A stretch of 64,000 nucleotides of DNA from Paludibacteraceae bacterium (GCA_017550335.1 JAFZPM010000047.1:124001-188000), one strand, 5' to 3'. Counted from the first letter of the stretch, positions 26,394-36,036 are shown. Numbers and translations: made by a program. The notes: generated by a model from the letters alone, not told the origin.

Positions 26394-27308
26394 ATGAAAA
26401 TATATAATGAAATACAATATGCGCCAATTGTCGTTTTTGCGTTTAATCGATTGGATTTATTGCAAAAGACAATCGAATCTTTGTTGATGAATGAAGAAGC
26501 GTCCTTGTCCGATTTGCATGTATATGTGGATGGCCCACGTGAAAAAAATGCGAGCGAAGCCCAAAAGGTGGAGGAAGTTCGGTGTTTTGTGAAAAAAATC
26601 TCTGGGTTTAAGTCGCTTCATTGGCATTTTTCTGAAGGGAACAAAGGTCTGGGACCTAGTGTGATTGCTGGTGTGACGGAGGTTGTTAATCAATATGGGA
26701 AAGTGATAGTTGTTGAAGATGATTTGGTTTTAGCTCCTAATTTTTTAGCTTATATGAATTATGGATTGGACATGTATAATAGTGAAAGTGATGTCTTTTC
26801 CATATGTGGATACAGCAATCGTGTGAGTAAACCTGAATCATATCAATATGATTCATATTTCTGTGTCCGTTCTTCTTCATGGGGGTGGGCGACTTGGAAA
26901 GATCGTTGGGATATGATTGATTGGGAGTTGATGGACTGGAATTCTGTTGAACGAAACAAGTCTATGTTTAATAAATGGGGTGGTTCTGATTGCTTCGGAA
27001 TGCTAGATGATTGGAAAAAAGGGAAAAATAAATCATGGGCGATTCGGTTTTGTTACGCACAGTTTATTAATAATAAAGTTTCATTGTTTCCTTTGGTAAG
27101 TAAGGTTAGCAATAATGGATTTAATGGGGATGGAACAAATTGTAAAAAATATAATAGATTTGTGCATGATTTTGATAATGGGGTGGAGAAGGATTTCAAA
27201 TTTCCTGCCGAAATCTCCGTTAATAAGTCTATTAGAAAAGATGCATTAAGTTATCATTCTATACCGATTCGTATATGGAGTCGGTTAATGTATATGCTTT
27301 ATAGGTAG
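26394..27308 (+). CDS. GT2-like (GNT-I-related) glycosyltransferase
   Basis: 304 residues: APIVVFAFNRLDLLQKTIESLL, a LHVYVDGPR strand and the metal-binding VIVVEDDLVLAPNFL motif (EDD), then SSSWGWATWKDRWDMIDWE, an acceptor region seen in GT-A sugar transferases of Bacteroidota capsule loci. Ends in a short hydrophobic/basic tail. Very A/T-rich, like the genes on either side. It starts 2 bases after the beta-helix gene. Confidence 0.78.
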   Translation: MKIYNEIQYAPIVVFAFNRLDLLQKTIESLLMNEEASLSDLHVYVDGPREKNASEAQKVEEVRCFVKKISGFKSLHWHFSEGNKGLGPSVIAGVTEVVNQYGKVIVVEDDLVLAPNFLAYMNYGLDMYNSESDVFSICGYSNRVSKPESYQYDSYFCVRSSSWGWATWKDRWDMIDWELMDWNSVERNKSMFNKWGGSDCFGMLDDWKKGKNKSWAIRFCYAQFINNKVSLFPLVSKVSNNGFNGDGTNCKKYNRFVHDFDNGVEKDFKFPAEISVNKSIRKDALSYHSIPIRIWSRLMYMLYR

Positions 27309-27331
27309 ACGATAGGGTCAAATATAGTTTT

Positions 27332-28477
27332 ATGGACATAGAAAAAGATAAAGTATTTTTTATTATGCATATGCCACCTCCTGTTCATGGTGCTGCTATG
27401 GTTGGAAAATTTATTCATGATTCAAAATTGGTGAATGATAATTTTTCATGCCGCTATGTAAATATGATGTTGGCAAATAGCCTTGAGGATATTGGTCAAT
27501 GTGGATTAAAAAAGCTCTTGTTGTTCGTAAGACAATTTAAGGAGATAAAAAACACAATAAAAATATTTCATCCAAATCTTATTTATGTTACTCCGAATTC
27601 TTCTGGTGGTGCATTTTATAAGGATTTTGTCTTGTTACAGTTTGTTAAGATGTGCGCAAAGAGGTATGGAAAACAATCTCCTTATGAAATAGTTGTGCAT
27701 TTCCATAATAAAGGTGTGGCAAATAATCAAGACAAGTTTTTGGATAATCTTTTATATAAGGTTTTCTTTAAAAATATAAAGGTTATTTTGTTAGCGGATG
27801 TCCTTTACAAAGATGTGGAAAAGTATGTACAAAGGGAAAACGTATATATTTGTCCGAATGGTATCCCTGAAAGTGTATCAAATGTATCAAATGTGAAAAA
27901 TATTAGTGAGGCAAAAATGTTATTCCTTTCAAACCTCATTATTTCAAAGGGTGTCATTGTTTTGTTGGATGCGTTGGCGATATTGAAAAAGCGTGATTAT
28001 CGTTTTTCTTGCGTGTTTGTTGGTGGAGAAACTGCGGAATTGAATGCCTCTTCATTCTTATGTGAAGTGGAGAAACGGGGGTTGATGGGGATGGTTTCGT
28101 ATGAGGGCAGTAAATACGGGGACGATAAGAGATTATATTTTCAGACCTCGGATATCTTTGTTTTCCCTTCATTTAATGATGCTTTCCCATTGGTGCTTAT
28201 TGAAGCTATGCAATACAAACTGGCTATCGTTTCGACGGACGAAGGTGGCATTTCGGATATGGTGGTAGATGGCGAGAACGGCTTGATATGTGAACGAAAA
28301 AATCCGAAATCGCTGGCCGATGCTTTAGCAAAATTGTTGGATAATGTAGATCTTAGGAGACTATATGGCGAAAATGGTTATGTGAAATATAAAAATGAAT
28401 TTACGATCAGTAAGTTCGAAGAGAATATTACAGGAATTCTGCATGAAATTTGTGAAATAAAAAAAAAGATGAAGTAA
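27332..28477 (+). CDS. Family 4 glycosyltransferase
   Basis: 381 residues, GT-B fold. N-terminal MHMPPPVHGAAMVGKFI (donor/acceptor loop), C-terminal MLFLSNLIISKGVIVLLDAL, CVFVGGE and the E-x7-E-like segment FPSFNDAFPLVLIEAMQYKLAIVSTDEGGISDMV. It should transfer one sugar to the lipid-linked repeat unit. A run of nine A (28459-28467) lies just before the stop codon and encodes the terminal lysines. One base separates it from the next gene. Confidence 0.87.
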   Translation: MDIEKDKVFFIMHMPPPVHGAAMVGKFIHDSKLVNDNFSCRYVNMMLANSLEDIGQCGLKKLLLFVRQFKEIKNTIKIFHPNLIYVTPNSSGGAFYKDFVLLQFVKMCAKRYGKQSPYEIVVHFHNKGVANNQDKFLDNLLYKVFFKNIKVILLADVLYKDVEKYVQRENVYICPNGIPESVSNVSNVKNISEAKMLFLSNLIISKGVIVLLDALAILKKRDYRFSCVFVGGETAELNASSFLCEVEKRGLMGMVSYEGSKYGDDKRLYFQTSDIFVFPSFNDAFPLVLIEAMQYKLAIVSTDEGGISDMVVDGENGLICERKNPKSLADALAKLLDNVDLRRLYGENGYVKYKNEFTISKFEENITGILHEICEIKKKMK

Positions 28478-28478
28478 G

Positions 28479-29201
28479 ATGCTTTATATGAAAGATTTAG
28501 ACATGCTATCATGTCGGTCTGACTTGTCCTCTTTGCCTGAACGCAAGTTGTTAATTAACACAATTAACGCCCATTCCTATAATACGGCTTTAGAAGATGA
28601 ATTATTCGCGGAGTCGTTGAAGAATGGGGATGTCTTGATCCCTGATGGCGCCAGTATTGTGAAGGCATGCAAGTGGTTGAACGCGAAATCCCGGCCTGAG
28701 GAGAGAATCGCAGGGTGGGATCTGTTTACCTTTGAGATGAATAAACTGAATGAGAAAGGCGGTGTGTGTTTTTTCATGGGTAGCAGTGAGAAGGTGCTTT
28801 CCATGATAAGGGAGAATGCGAAGGTGGACTATCCTAATATAAGGATCGACACATATTCCCCTCCGTATAAACCGGTGTTTAGTGATGAGGATAATGCGCT
28901 TATTATTGAAGCTATCAATGCTTCGGACCCTGATCTGTTATGGATAGGCATGACGGCCCCCAAACAGGAGAAATGGGCCTATTCACACTGGAACGAGTTG
29001 AATATCCATTGCCATTGTGGAACTATCGGTGCGGTGTTCGATTTTTATGCGGGGACTCTACGCCGAGCTCCAGAGTGGTGGCAGAACCATTCGCTGGAAT
29101 GGTTGTATCGCTTGATTAAAGAACCTAAAAGGATGTGGCGGCGATATCTGATCGGGAATATCCTTTTCATTAAAAATGTCCTAAGGGAAAAATTCAATTA
29201 G
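28479..29201 (+). CDS. WecG/TagA/CpsF-family glycosyltransferase (GT26)
   Basis: 240 residues with the GT26 signatures: LINTINAHSYNTALED, VLIPDGASIVKACKWL, FMGSSEKVL, and DLLWIGMTAPKQEKW followed by GAVFDFYAGTLRRAPEWW. Known members add an N-acetylmannosamine(-uronate) or similar residue as the second sugar on the undecaprenyl carrier. It is the last gene of the polysaccharide locus. Its presence implies a WecA-like initiating transferase elsewhere, as none is in the window. Confidence 0.87.
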   Translation: MLYMKDLDMLSCRSDLSSLPERKLLINTINAHSYNTALEDELFAESLKNGDVLIPDGASIVKACKWLNAKSRPEERIAGWDLFTFEMNKLNEKGGVCFFMGSSEKVLSMIRENAKVDYPNIRIDTYSPPYKPVFSDEDNALIIEAINASDPDLLWIGMTAPKQEKWAYSHWNELNIHCHCGTIGAVFDFYAGTLRRAPEWWQNHSLEWLYRLIKEPKRMWRRYLIGNILFIKNVLREKFN

Positions 29202-29672
29202 GTCTCCTGTTTGTTGCCCAGTATGGATTTATGCCTTATGTGTTTGTCCGCCAGAGGAAATCTCTCTTCTGGCAGGTGAGCCCTTTTCGATGTTTCGCCC
29301 GAAATAATCGATAATCACTTTTATTTGTTGTTGGCAAGGTAAGACAATATTGCCCTCTGTGTATCATGTGTTTGTACATGATATATTCCCTTCTTGGAAT
29401 GGTTTGCTTGTTTGTGTATTGTCGTGTGTGGAAAAATATGTATATTTGCAAAATTTCTTGAGTGGATGTGGAATGGGTATGTCCTATTTCTATCCTGCGG
29501 AATTTGTTGGCGTATAGGATTGGTATTAAAGTTCGTTAGGTGAACTCCGGTCGGGATTTGGCGGACTTTTATTCCCTTTCGTCTTGAAAATGGAAGTGTT
29601 GCTTGGATGAATTGTGTTTAACGAAAAATTATAAAATATAGATTAGGATTTGGATAATTATTATAATTGTTT
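29202..29672. other. Gene-free gap between polysaccharide locus and gmd
   Basis: 471 bases without a convincing reading frame. It holds a possible weak hairpin (GCCAGA 29250-29255 with TCTGGC 29268-29273), which could end the upstream operon but has no T-run. The gmd promoter lies at 29418-29448, followed by an untranslated leader of about 215 bases. Confidence 0.6.
29418..29448 (+). promoter_or_regulatory. Promoter of the gmd-fcl operon
   Basis: ATTG at 29418-29421 and TATATTTG at 29441-29448 with a 19-base spacer. It matches the Bacteroidota consensus except for one base in the upstream element. Confidence 0.65.
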
Positions 29673-30764
29673 ATGTGTAAGGTTGCATTAATAACAGGAA
29701 TCACGGGTCAGGATGGCTCGTATTTGTCGGAGTTTCTTTTGGGTAAGGGATATGAAGTGCACGGGATAATCCGTCGCTCCTCAGTCGATTACCGGGAGCG
29801 AATCGCCCATTTGGAGGGCCAGCCACGATTCCACCTGCATTATGCGGACATGGGGGACTCCATGTCGTTGGTGAAGGTGGTGGGGCAGGTGCGGCCTACC
29901 GAGATATACAATTTGGCGGCGCAGAGCCATGTCCAGGTCTCGTTTGACTCACCCGAGTTCACGGCGGATGTGGACGCGACGGGCGTTCTCCGCGTCTTGG
30001 AGGCGGTGAGGGCGTGCGGATTGGAGAAGACGTGCCGCATATACCAGGCGTCCACATCTGAGCTATACGGCAAGGTGGAGGAGGTTCCACAGAATGAGAA
30101 CACGCCGTTCCACCCGTACTCGCCGTACGCGGTGGCCAAACTGTATGGCTTCTGGATCGTGAAGGAGTACCGGGAGGCGTATAACATGTTCTGCTGTTCT
30201 GGTATCTTGTTCAACCACGAGAGCGAAAGACGTGGCGAGACGTTCGTCACCCGAAAGATCACGTTGGCGGCAGCCCGCATTGCGCAGGGGAAGCAGGAGT
30301 GCCTCTATCTGGGCAACTTGGACAGCTTGCGCGACTGGGGATATGCGAAGGATTATGTGGAGTGCATGTGGTTGATCCTGCAGCACGAGACGCCGGAGGA
30401 CTTCGTGATCGCCACGGGCGTACAGCACACGGTGCGCGAGTTCGCCACTTTGGCGTTCCATTACGCGGGCATCGAGTTGCGCTGGGAGGGCTCGGGCGTG
30501 AACGAGAAGGGCATCGACGTGAAGACGGGGAAGGTCGTCGTGGCCGTGTCGGAGGACTTCTACCGTCCGACGGACGTCGTCAACCTGTGGGGTGACCCTA
30601 CGAAGGCGAAGGCCAAACTGGGCTGGAACCCGTCGAAGACCCCGTTCGAGCAACTGGTGAAGCTGATGGTGGAGCATGATGTGGCCAAGGTCGCGTCCGA
30701 AGGGGCGGCGGAAAAGGTGAGAATGAATCTGGCGGAATATTTGGAGAAAGGGATCGTGAAATGA
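29673..30764 (+). CDS. gmd: GDP-mannose 4,6-dehydratase
   Basis: 363 residues from ATG 29673. It converts GDP-D-mannose to GDP-4-keto-6-deoxymannose, first step to GDP-L-fucose. Rossmann motif GITGQDG at residues 9-15, [28 protein letters not shown] and the catalytic YAVAK (Tyr152, Lys156), and [16 protein letters not shown], which is diagnostic for Gmd. Codons are clearly richer in G/C than in the preceding locus. The stop overlaps the fcl start (ATGA). Confidence 0.96.
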   Translation: MCKVALITGITGQDGSYLSEFLLGKGYEVHGIIRRSSVDYRERIAHLEGQPRFHLHYADMGDSMSLVKVVGQVRPTEIYNLAAQSHVQVSFDSPEFTADVDATGVLRVLEAVRACGLEKTCRIYQASTSELYGKVEEVPQNENTPFHPYSPYAVAKLYGFWIVKEYREAYNMFCCSGILFNHESERRGETFVTRKITLAAARIAQGKQECLYLGNLDSLRDWGYAKDYVECMWLILQHETPEDFVIATGVQHTVREFATLAFHYAGIELRWEGSGVNEKGIDVKTGKVVVAVSEDFYRPTDVVNLWGDPTKAKAKLGWNPSKTPFEQLVKLMVEHDVAKVASEGAAEKVRMNLAEYLEKGIVK

Positions 30765-31705
30765 TGGAGAAGAATTCGAAGATATATGTGGCGGGCCACC
30801 GTGGCATGGTGGGCAGCGCCATCGTGAGGGAGTTGCAGAGGCAAGGATACACAAACATCATCACCCGCACGCACAGGGAGTTGGATCTGACGAGGCAGGA
30901 TGCCGTCGAGAAATTCTTTGCGGAGGAAAGGCCGGAGTATGTGTTCCTCGCCGCCGCGAAGGTCGGAGGCATCGTCGCCAACCAGTCGGCACTGGCCGAT
31001 TTCATGTACGACAACATGATACTGGAGATGAACGTGATCCATTCCGCCTGGAAGAACGGGTGCAAGAAGCTCGAGTTCCTGGGGAGCAGTTGCATATACC
31101 CGCGCATGGCACCTCAGCCGATGCCGGAGTCCTGCCTGCTGACGAGCGAGTTGGAGAAGACGAACGAGGCGTATGCCCTCGCCAAGATATCAGGCCTGAA
31201 GTATTGCGAGTTCCTCAACAGGCAGTACGGGACGGACTACATCAGCGTGATGCCGACGAACCTGTACGGACCAAACGACAATTACCATCCGGAGCATTCT
31301 CATGTGTTGCCGGCGCTGATCCGCAGGTTCCATGAGGCGAAGGAGGCCGGTTTGAAGGAGGTGACTTGTTGGGGAGATGGAAGTCCGCTGAGGGAGTTCC
31401 TGTTCGTCGATGACCTCGCCAACCTGTGCGTGTTCCTCATGAACAACTACAGTGGCAACGAAACCGTGAACGCTGGTACAGGGAAGGAGCTGACCATCAA
31501 GGCGTTGACGGAGCTTGTCGCGAAGGTCGTCGGTTACGAGGGCGAAATCAAGTGGGACACCACCCGTCCGAACGGCACGCCGAGGAAGTTGCTGGATGTG
31601 AGCAAGGCCGAGAAGCTGGGATGGAGATACAAGACCGAACTGGAGGACGGCATCAGGATCTCCTACGATGATTTCTTGAACAATCCGATGAGGGCGGAGC
31701 GGTAA
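30761..31705 (+). CDS. fcl: GDP-L-fucose synthase
   Basis: 314 residues. Epimerase/reductase turning GDP-4-keto-6-deoxymannose into GDP-L-fucose with [21 protein letters not shown] (NADP site), [16 protein letters not shown], the catalytic YALAK in [14 protein letters not shown], and [24 protein letters not shown] are all present. Translationally coupled to gmd. The operon closes with the terminator at 31742-31776. The product can serve capsule or surface glycoprotein fucosylation; nothing in the sequence shows which. Confidence 0.96.
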   Translation: MMEKNSKIYVAGHRGMVGSAIVRELQRQGYTNIITRTHRELDLTRQDAVEKFFAEERPEYVFLAAAKVGGIVANQSALADFMYDNMILEMNVIHSAWKNGCKKLEFLGSSCIYPRMAPQPMPESCLLTSELEKTNEAYALAKISGLKYCEFLNRQYGTDYISVMPTNLYGPNDNYHPEHSHVLPALIRRFHEAKEAGLKEVTCWGDGSPLREFLFVDDLANLCVFLMNNYSGNETVNAGTGKELTIKALTELVAKVVGYEGEIKWDTTRPNGTPRKLLDVSKAEKLGWRYKTELEDGIRISYDDFLNNPMRAER

Positions 31706-31741
31706 CCAATAGTTGGTCAAGCGCCTGCCTGGAAAATAGAT

Positions 31742-31776
31742 AAGGAGGGTATTCCGGAATGGAAGCCCTCCTTTTT
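31742..31776. terminator. Strong intrinsic terminator between fcl and tsaB
   Basis: AAGGAGGG (31742-31749) pairs with CCCTCCTT (31766-31773), followed by a T run to 31776; the loop itself contains the palindrome ATTCCGGAAT. It lies between converging genes and could work in both directions, with A residues on the left side. Confidence 0.85.
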
Positions 31777-31819
31777 GCGTTTATCGATGGAAGAAGCGGG
31801 AAGTTCTCCGAAATCTTCC

Positions 31820-32518
31820 TTAGATCCCGAATTTGTTTTTGCTGACCGTGGCCACGAATTCTTTCAGATAGAAAGGTTCGAAGTAGGCCACATCCTTGAA
31901 ATCCTTTTGCTTGAAGCTTTTCTCCGCCAAGTCCGCCATGTTTGAGGCGAGCGGGTGGATGTCATCCGCGAACGATATGTTCGGGTGGGTGAGGGTCTCC
32001 TTGCATTTGGATGCTCCGTTTCCGAAGCAGATGATTTTCTTCTTCTGAATGATGTCTGCGTAGGAATTCTCGTCGATGATATCCGCTGAGATCTCCCTCT
32101 TCAGGTTTAACTCTCCGTCGAGTAGAGCGGTATACACCTCCATCCTTCTGGCATCGATCATGGGGCATAGCCAGGTGTCGTTGTCAGGCTTCCCGTGACG
32201 GGAGATATATCCTTGGGCCATCACTTCGAGCGTATTGATGGCGAGGAGTGGAATGTTCGCTCCGAAGCATAACCCTTTCGCTGTCGACACTCCGATGCGT
32301 AAGCCCGTGTAGGAACCCGGTCCGCAGCTGACGGCCACCGCGTCCGCTTTGATGGAAGAGGTCCGCATGTGGGAGGTCAGTTCCTGAAGGTATTTCGCCA
32401 GGAGGGTGGAGTGGGTCATCCCCTCGAAATTCTCTTTGTTCCACGACACTTTCCCGTCTATGGATAAAGCTACGGAGCAAATCTCCGTCGCGGTGTCAAT
32501 CAATATAATATTCGCCAT
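31820..32518 (-). CDS. tsaB: tRNA threonylcarbamoyladenosine biosynthesis protein TsaB
   Basis: 232 residues. TsaB is the dimerising partner of TsaD in the complex that makes t6A37 in ANN-decoding tRNAs. Seen: IILIDTATEICSVAL at the N-terminus, the MTHSTLLAKYLQEL region and the highly conserved VSCGPGSYTGLRIGVSTAKGL. Lone gene on the minus strand, divergent from the yicC-family gene; a possible minus-strand promoter element, TAATTTCG, lies at 32553-32546. Confidence 0.93.
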   Translation of the reverse strand: MANIILIDTATEICSVALSIDGKVSWNKENFEGMTHSTLLAKYLQELTSHMRTSSIKADAVAVSCGPGSYTGLRIGVSTAKGLCFGANIPLLAINTLEVMAQGYISRHGKPDNDTWLCPMIDARRMEVYTALLDGELNLKREISADIIDENSYADIIQKKKIICFGNGASKCKETLTHPNISFADDIHPLASNMADLAEKSFKQKDFKDVAYFEPFYLKEFVATVSKNKFGI

Positions 32519-32683
32519 AGTTTAATTGCAACTTGGAATGTAGCGCGAAATTACATTTTTTATGCATTCCGAGGTGATGGAAACGTGCGGTTTTTTCGTG
32601 CGGTTCATTCCCTAAAGGAAAAACTCTTCCACATTTCGTGTAAAAGAAGTGACAAAGTTTACGATTTATATATGAAATTTAAA

Positions 32684-32691
32684 TATATTTG
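32684..32691 (+). promoter_or_regulatory. Promoter -7 element of the yicC-gmk-nadD operon
   Basis: TATATTTG at 32684-32691, 30 bases before the start codon. The upstream element is weak (GTTT at 32657-32660, 23 bases away). Confidence 0.5.
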
Positions 32692-32721
32692 CATTGCTAA
32701 TTTTCAAAACAAAGAAAAAGT

Positions 32722-33594
32722 ATGGTATTATCAATGACTGGTTACGGTAAGGCAACTTGCACCGTAGGAACCAAGAAAATTACGATTGAGATTAAGTCGC
32801 TGAATAGCAAGCAATTGGATTTGTCTTCACGCGTACCTAGCATGTATCGTGAAAAGGATTTGGATTTGAGGAATCTTGTTAGCAAGCGTTTGGAGAGAGG
32901 AAAGGTTGATTTTGGTGTGTTTATGGAAAATTTCGGGTCGGAGAGCTTTTTGCAGTTGAATGGGCCTGTGATCCAAACATATAGCAAACAGATAAAGAAT
33001 ATTGCGCAAGAGTTGCATATACCATTGCCGACGGATTGGTTCTCTGTGTTGTTGCGATTGCCGGAGGCTACGAAGACCGAGTCGCAGGAGTTGGACGAGT
33101 TGGAGTGGAACAGGGTGTATGAGGCCTTCACCAAGGCGGTGGATTCGTTGGTGGAATTCCGTATCAAGGAAGGTGTTTCGTTGCGTCGCGTGTTCGAGGA
33201 GAAAATCGCGAATATCAGGAAGCTGTTGAAGGATATCGAGCCTTACGAGAAGGAGCGTATCGAGAAGGTCAAGGAGCGTATTTTGGATAATTTGGCTTCG
33301 CTGCAGGATGTGAATTACGACAAGAACCGTTTCGAGCAGGAGCTTATCTATTACATAGAGAAGTTGGATGTGAACGAGGAGAAGAACCGTCTTTCCCAGC
33401 ACTTGAAGTATTTTGAGGAGACGATGGATGCGGAAGGAAACTGCGGAAAGAAGCTCGGTTTCATCGCACAGGAGATCGGTCGGGAAATCAACACGTTAGG
33501 TTCAAAATCCAACCATAGCGAAATGCAGAAGATTGTTGTGAAGATGAAGGATGAGTTGGAGCAAATCAAGGAGCAAGTTTTGAACGTGCTCTAA
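32722..33594 (+). CDS. YicC/YloC-family endoribonuclease
   Basis: 290 residues, the full family length. The N-terminal MVLSMTGYGKAT and IEIKSLNSKQLDLSSRVP motifs and the C-terminal DUF1732 block (HLKYFEETMDAEGNCGKKLGFIAQEIGREINTLGSKSN) are all there. Members of this family are RNA-cleaving or RNA-decay-related enzymes. It is followed after 13 bases by gmk, a linkage common in bacteria, which supports the assignment. Confidence 0.92.
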   Translation: MVLSMTGYGKATCTVGTKKITIEIKSLNSKQLDLSSRVPSMYREKDLDLRNLVSKRLERGKVDFGVFMENFGSESFLQLNGPVIQTYSKQIKNIAQELHIPLPTDWFSVLLRLPEATKTESQELDELEWNRVYEAFTKAVDSLVEFRIKEGVSLRRVFEEKIANIRKLLKDIEPYEKERIEKVKERILDNLASLQDVNYDKNRFEQELIYYIEKLDVNEEKNRLSQHLKYFEETMDAEGNCGKKLGFIAQEIGREINTLGSKSNHSEMQKIVVKMKDELEQIKEQVLNVL

Positions 33595-33607
33595 TCGTAG
33601 ATAAGAC

Positions 33608-34174
33608 ATGGAAAAAGGTAAGGTGATTATATTCTCCGCACCGTCAGGTTCGGGGAAATCCACGTTGATCAATTACTTGATGACGCAGTTCGACTGCTTG
33701 GAGTTCTCCATCTCGGCCACGAGCAGAAGCCCGAGGGGGGAGGAGAAGAATGGTGTGGAGTATTATTTCCTGACGCCGGAGGAGTTCCGGGCAAAGATTT
33801 CGGAGCATGCTTTCCTGGAATGGGAGGAGGTTTACGAGAACAAGTACTATGGCACGTTGAGGAGCGAGGTGGAGCGCATCAATTCGAAGGGCAACATCGT
33901 CGTGTTCGATGTGGATGTGGCAGGAGGATGTAACATCAAGAAGATGTTTGGGGACAATGCGTTGTCCGTATTCATCATGCCGCCGTCCGTCGCCACGTTG
34001 AAGGAACGTTTGGTGAAAAGAGGCACGGATGCGATGGAGGTGATAGAGGACCGCGTGCGCAAGGCGTCATATGAGATGACTTTCTCCAGCCGTTTTGACC
34101 GGATTGTCGTGAACGATGATTTGGAGTGGACGAAAGCATTGATTCGGAAGATCGTGAAAGAATTCATAGACTAA
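33608..34174 (+). CDS. gmk: Guanylate kinase
   Basis: 188 residues. It phosphorylates GMP to GDP with ATP. P-loop APSGSGKST at residues 11-19, GMP-binding SATSRSPRGEEKNGVEYYF, and DVAGG in the core. The stop codon shares one base with the nadD start (TAATG), so translation is probably coupled. Confidence 0.97.
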   Translation: MEKGKVIIFSAPSGSGKSTLINYLMTQFDCLEFSISATSRSPRGEEKNGVEYYFLTPEEFRAKISEHAFLEWEEVYENKYYGTLRSEVERINSKGNIVVFDVDVAGGCNIKKMFGDNALSVFIMPPSVATLKERLVKRGTDAMEVIEDRVRKASYEMTFSSRFDRIVVNDDLEWTKALIRKIVKEFID

Positions 34175-34761
34175 TGAGTAGAATCGCTCTTTTTTTTGGG
34201 TCATTTAATCCCATACATATCGGGCATCTTGCATTGGCGAACCATATAGCGGAGTTCGGTGGTGTGGATGAGGTCCGTTTTGTGGTCTCCCCGCAGAATC
34301 CGTTCAAGCAGAACCTCAGTCTGATGGATGATGCCGTTCGGCTTTCGTGGGTGAAGGAGGCTATAGGCGACTATCCTCGTTTCACGGTGTCGGATATAGA
34401 GTTTTCCATGCCGAAGCCGTCGTATACGAGTGACACGTTGGAGCGTTTGTCGAGTCTGGAGCCGGGCAACGAGTTCGTGCTGGTGATGGGAGGGGACAAT
34501 CTCGCTTCCTTCTCCGGCTGGCGTAGGTACGAGTGGATATTGGAGCATTACAGCATATTGGTGTATCCTCGTCTGGATGGACCGACGGAAATCCAGGAAG
34601 AGTGGAGGAGCCGCATCACGATGCTGACGAACGCTCCGAGGATAGAGGTGTCATCCACGTTCGTTCGGAAGTCGATTGTTGAAGGAAAAGATGTCCGTTT
34701 TTTTGTCCCGCAGCGGATATGGGCGAGCGTCCGTGATGAATTTGTGAAAAAAAATCGTTAA
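34174..34761 (+). CDS. nadD: Nicotinate-nucleotide adenylyltransferase
   Basis: 195 residues. It adenylates nicotinate mononucleotide in NAD synthesis. The nucleotidyltransferase motif FFGSFNPIHIGHLALA is at residues 7-22 and the C-terminal SSTFVRKSIVEGKDVRFFVP (ISSTxIR type) closes the active site. Start chosen at 34174 because this TAATG junction gives the family's normal N-terminus; the frame is open further upstream but inside gmk. Confidence 0.95.
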   Translation: MSRIALFFGSFNPIHIGHLALANHIAEFGGVDEVRFVVSPQNPFKQNLSLMDDAVRLSWVKEAIGDYPRFTVSDIEFSMPKPSYTSDTLERLSSLEPGNEFVLVMGGDNLASFSGWRRYEWILEHYSILVYPRLDGPTEIQEEWRSRITMLTNAPRIEVSSTFVRKSIVEGKDVRFFVPQRIWASVRDEFVKKNR

Positions 34762-34768
34762 TAATTTT

Positions 34769-34797
34769 TTTGCTTAGCCACAAATAGACTATTTTTG
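34769..34797 (+). promoter_or_regulatory. Promoter before the TPR gene
   Basis: TTTG at 34769-34772 and TATTTTTG at 34790-34797 (17-base spacer). The downstream element overlaps an inverted repeat, CCACAAA/TTTGTGG, spanning 34779-34800, which could be the end of the nadD transcript or an operator. Confidence 0.5.
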
Positions 34798-34833
34798 TGG
34801 TAGATTTTTGGAATAAACAATTTAATAAGAAAA

Positions 34834-35520
34834 ATGGAAAGGAAGAATGAATTGCCTTCGGGAAAGGAAGGAAATGAGCAATCATTGTCGGCGTCTAGTG
34901 TGGTTAGTTTTGCTGAGTCCCACCAGAATGTTATCTTGGCTGTATTGGGCGGTATTGTCGCTTTGGTTGCGTTGTACTTCGTGTTGAACCAGTATGTGTG
35001 GGGTCCGCGTGACAATGCTGCGAAGAATGAGATATTCAAGGCTCAGCAGATGTTCGCGAGAGATTCTTTCCAGGTGGCTTTGGACGGGAAGGAAGACGAG
35101 TTCATGGGCTTCCTCGATATCATTGACGAATATGGTTCCACATCGACGGGTAATCTGGCGTGTGCGTACGCAGGTATCTGCTATAAGAATCTTGGCGAAT
35201 ACGATGAGGCTATAAAGTTCTTGAACAAATTCTCAGGTTCTGACGAGTTGGTTTCCCCTTCGATCGTAGGTGCTGTGGGCGATTGCTATTGGGATTTGGA
35301 AAATGCCTCCAAGGCGGTCGACTACTATCTGAAGGCTGCGTCGATGGCGGATAACGACCTTCTTTCCCCATTGTATAAGAAACGTGCCGCATTGGCATAT
35401 CTTTCTATGGACAAGAAGTCTGAGGCGGCTAAGTTGTTGGAAGGCATCATCACGGATTATCCGAACTATGCGGATATGAATGATGTGATGAAGTTCCTTG
35501 AGATCGCTAAACAAAATTGA
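34834..35520 (+). CDS. Membrane-anchored TPR protein
   Basis: 228 residues. A polar N-terminus is followed by one membrane helix (residues ~33-53, VILAVLGGIVALVALYFVL) and a periplasm-facing domain with three or four tetratricopeptide repeats (for example LACAYAGICYKNLGEYDEAIKFL and AALAYLSMDKKSEAAKLLEG). The topology resembles YfgM-type proteins, which act with envelope chaperones. Found directly before ribH in Bacteroidales; its role there is unknown. Confidence 0.8.
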   Translation: MERKNELPSGKEGNEQSLSASSVVSFAESHQNVILAVLGGIVALVALYFVLNQYVWGPRDNAAKNEIFKAQQMFARDSFQVALDGKEDEFMGFLDIIDEYGSTSTGNLACAYAGICYKNLGEYDEAIKFLNKFSGSDELVSPSIVGAVGDCYWDLENASKAVDYYLKAASMADNDLLSPLYKKRAALAYLSMDKKSEAAKLLEGIITDYPNYADMNDVMKFLEIAKQN

Positions 35521-35526
35521 TGAGGG

Positions 35527-36018
35527 ATGGCGACAAAGAATTTGTCCGATTACGATATTAACTCCGTGCCTAGTGCGGGAGATATGAAATTTGGTATTGT
35601 GGTTTCAGATTGGAACCACAATATCACTCATAATCTGCTCAAGGGTGCCTATGATACGCTTTTGGAGCATGGCGCAAAGAAAAAGAATATTATCGTCGCC
35701 CATGTTCCGGGTAGTTTCGAGCTCATATTCGGTTCGCAGCAGCTTGCCGACGCTAAGGATGTCGATGCGGTGATCGCATTGGGGTGTGTGGTGAGAGGTG
35801 GAACTCCACATTTCGATTATGTATGTCAAGGTACTACATATGGCATAGCGAAGTTGAATGCGGAGTATGATGTGCCTTTTATTTTTGGTCTATTGACGAC
35901 CGATGATATGAAGCAGGCCGAAGACCGATCGGGCGGTTCCTTAGGAAATAAAGGTACGGAGGCGGCTGTGACCGCCATAAAAATGGTAAATTTCAAGCGA
36001 AATCTTTTGGAGGATTAA
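35527..36018 (+). CDS. ribH: 6,7-dimethyl-8-ribityllumazine synthase
   Basis: 163 residues. Penultimate step of riboflavin synthesis, forming an icosahedral or pentameric enzyme. [50 protein letters not shown] (catalytic His region) and [11 protein letters not shown] are intact. The gene follows the TPR gene by 6 bases. No FMN riboswitch is visible upstream. Confidence 0.96.
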   Translation: MATKNLSDYDINSVPSAGDMKFGIVVSDWNHNITHNLLKGAYDTLLEHGAKKKNIIVAHVPGSFELIFGSQQLADAKDVDAVIALGCVVRGGTPHFDYVCQGTTYGIAKLNAEYDVPFIFGLLTTDDMKQAEDRSGGSLGNKGTEAAVTAIKMVNFKRNLLED

Positions 36019-36036
36019 TTTAATTTACTACCTTTG
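36006..36036 (+). promoter_or_regulatory. Promoter of the tRNA-Tyr/tRNA-Gly pair
   Basis: TTTG at 36006-36009, a 19-base spacer and TACCTTTG at 36029-36036: an ideal Bacteroidota promoter overlapping the ribH stop codon, ending 16 bases before the first tRNA. Confidence 0.75.
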
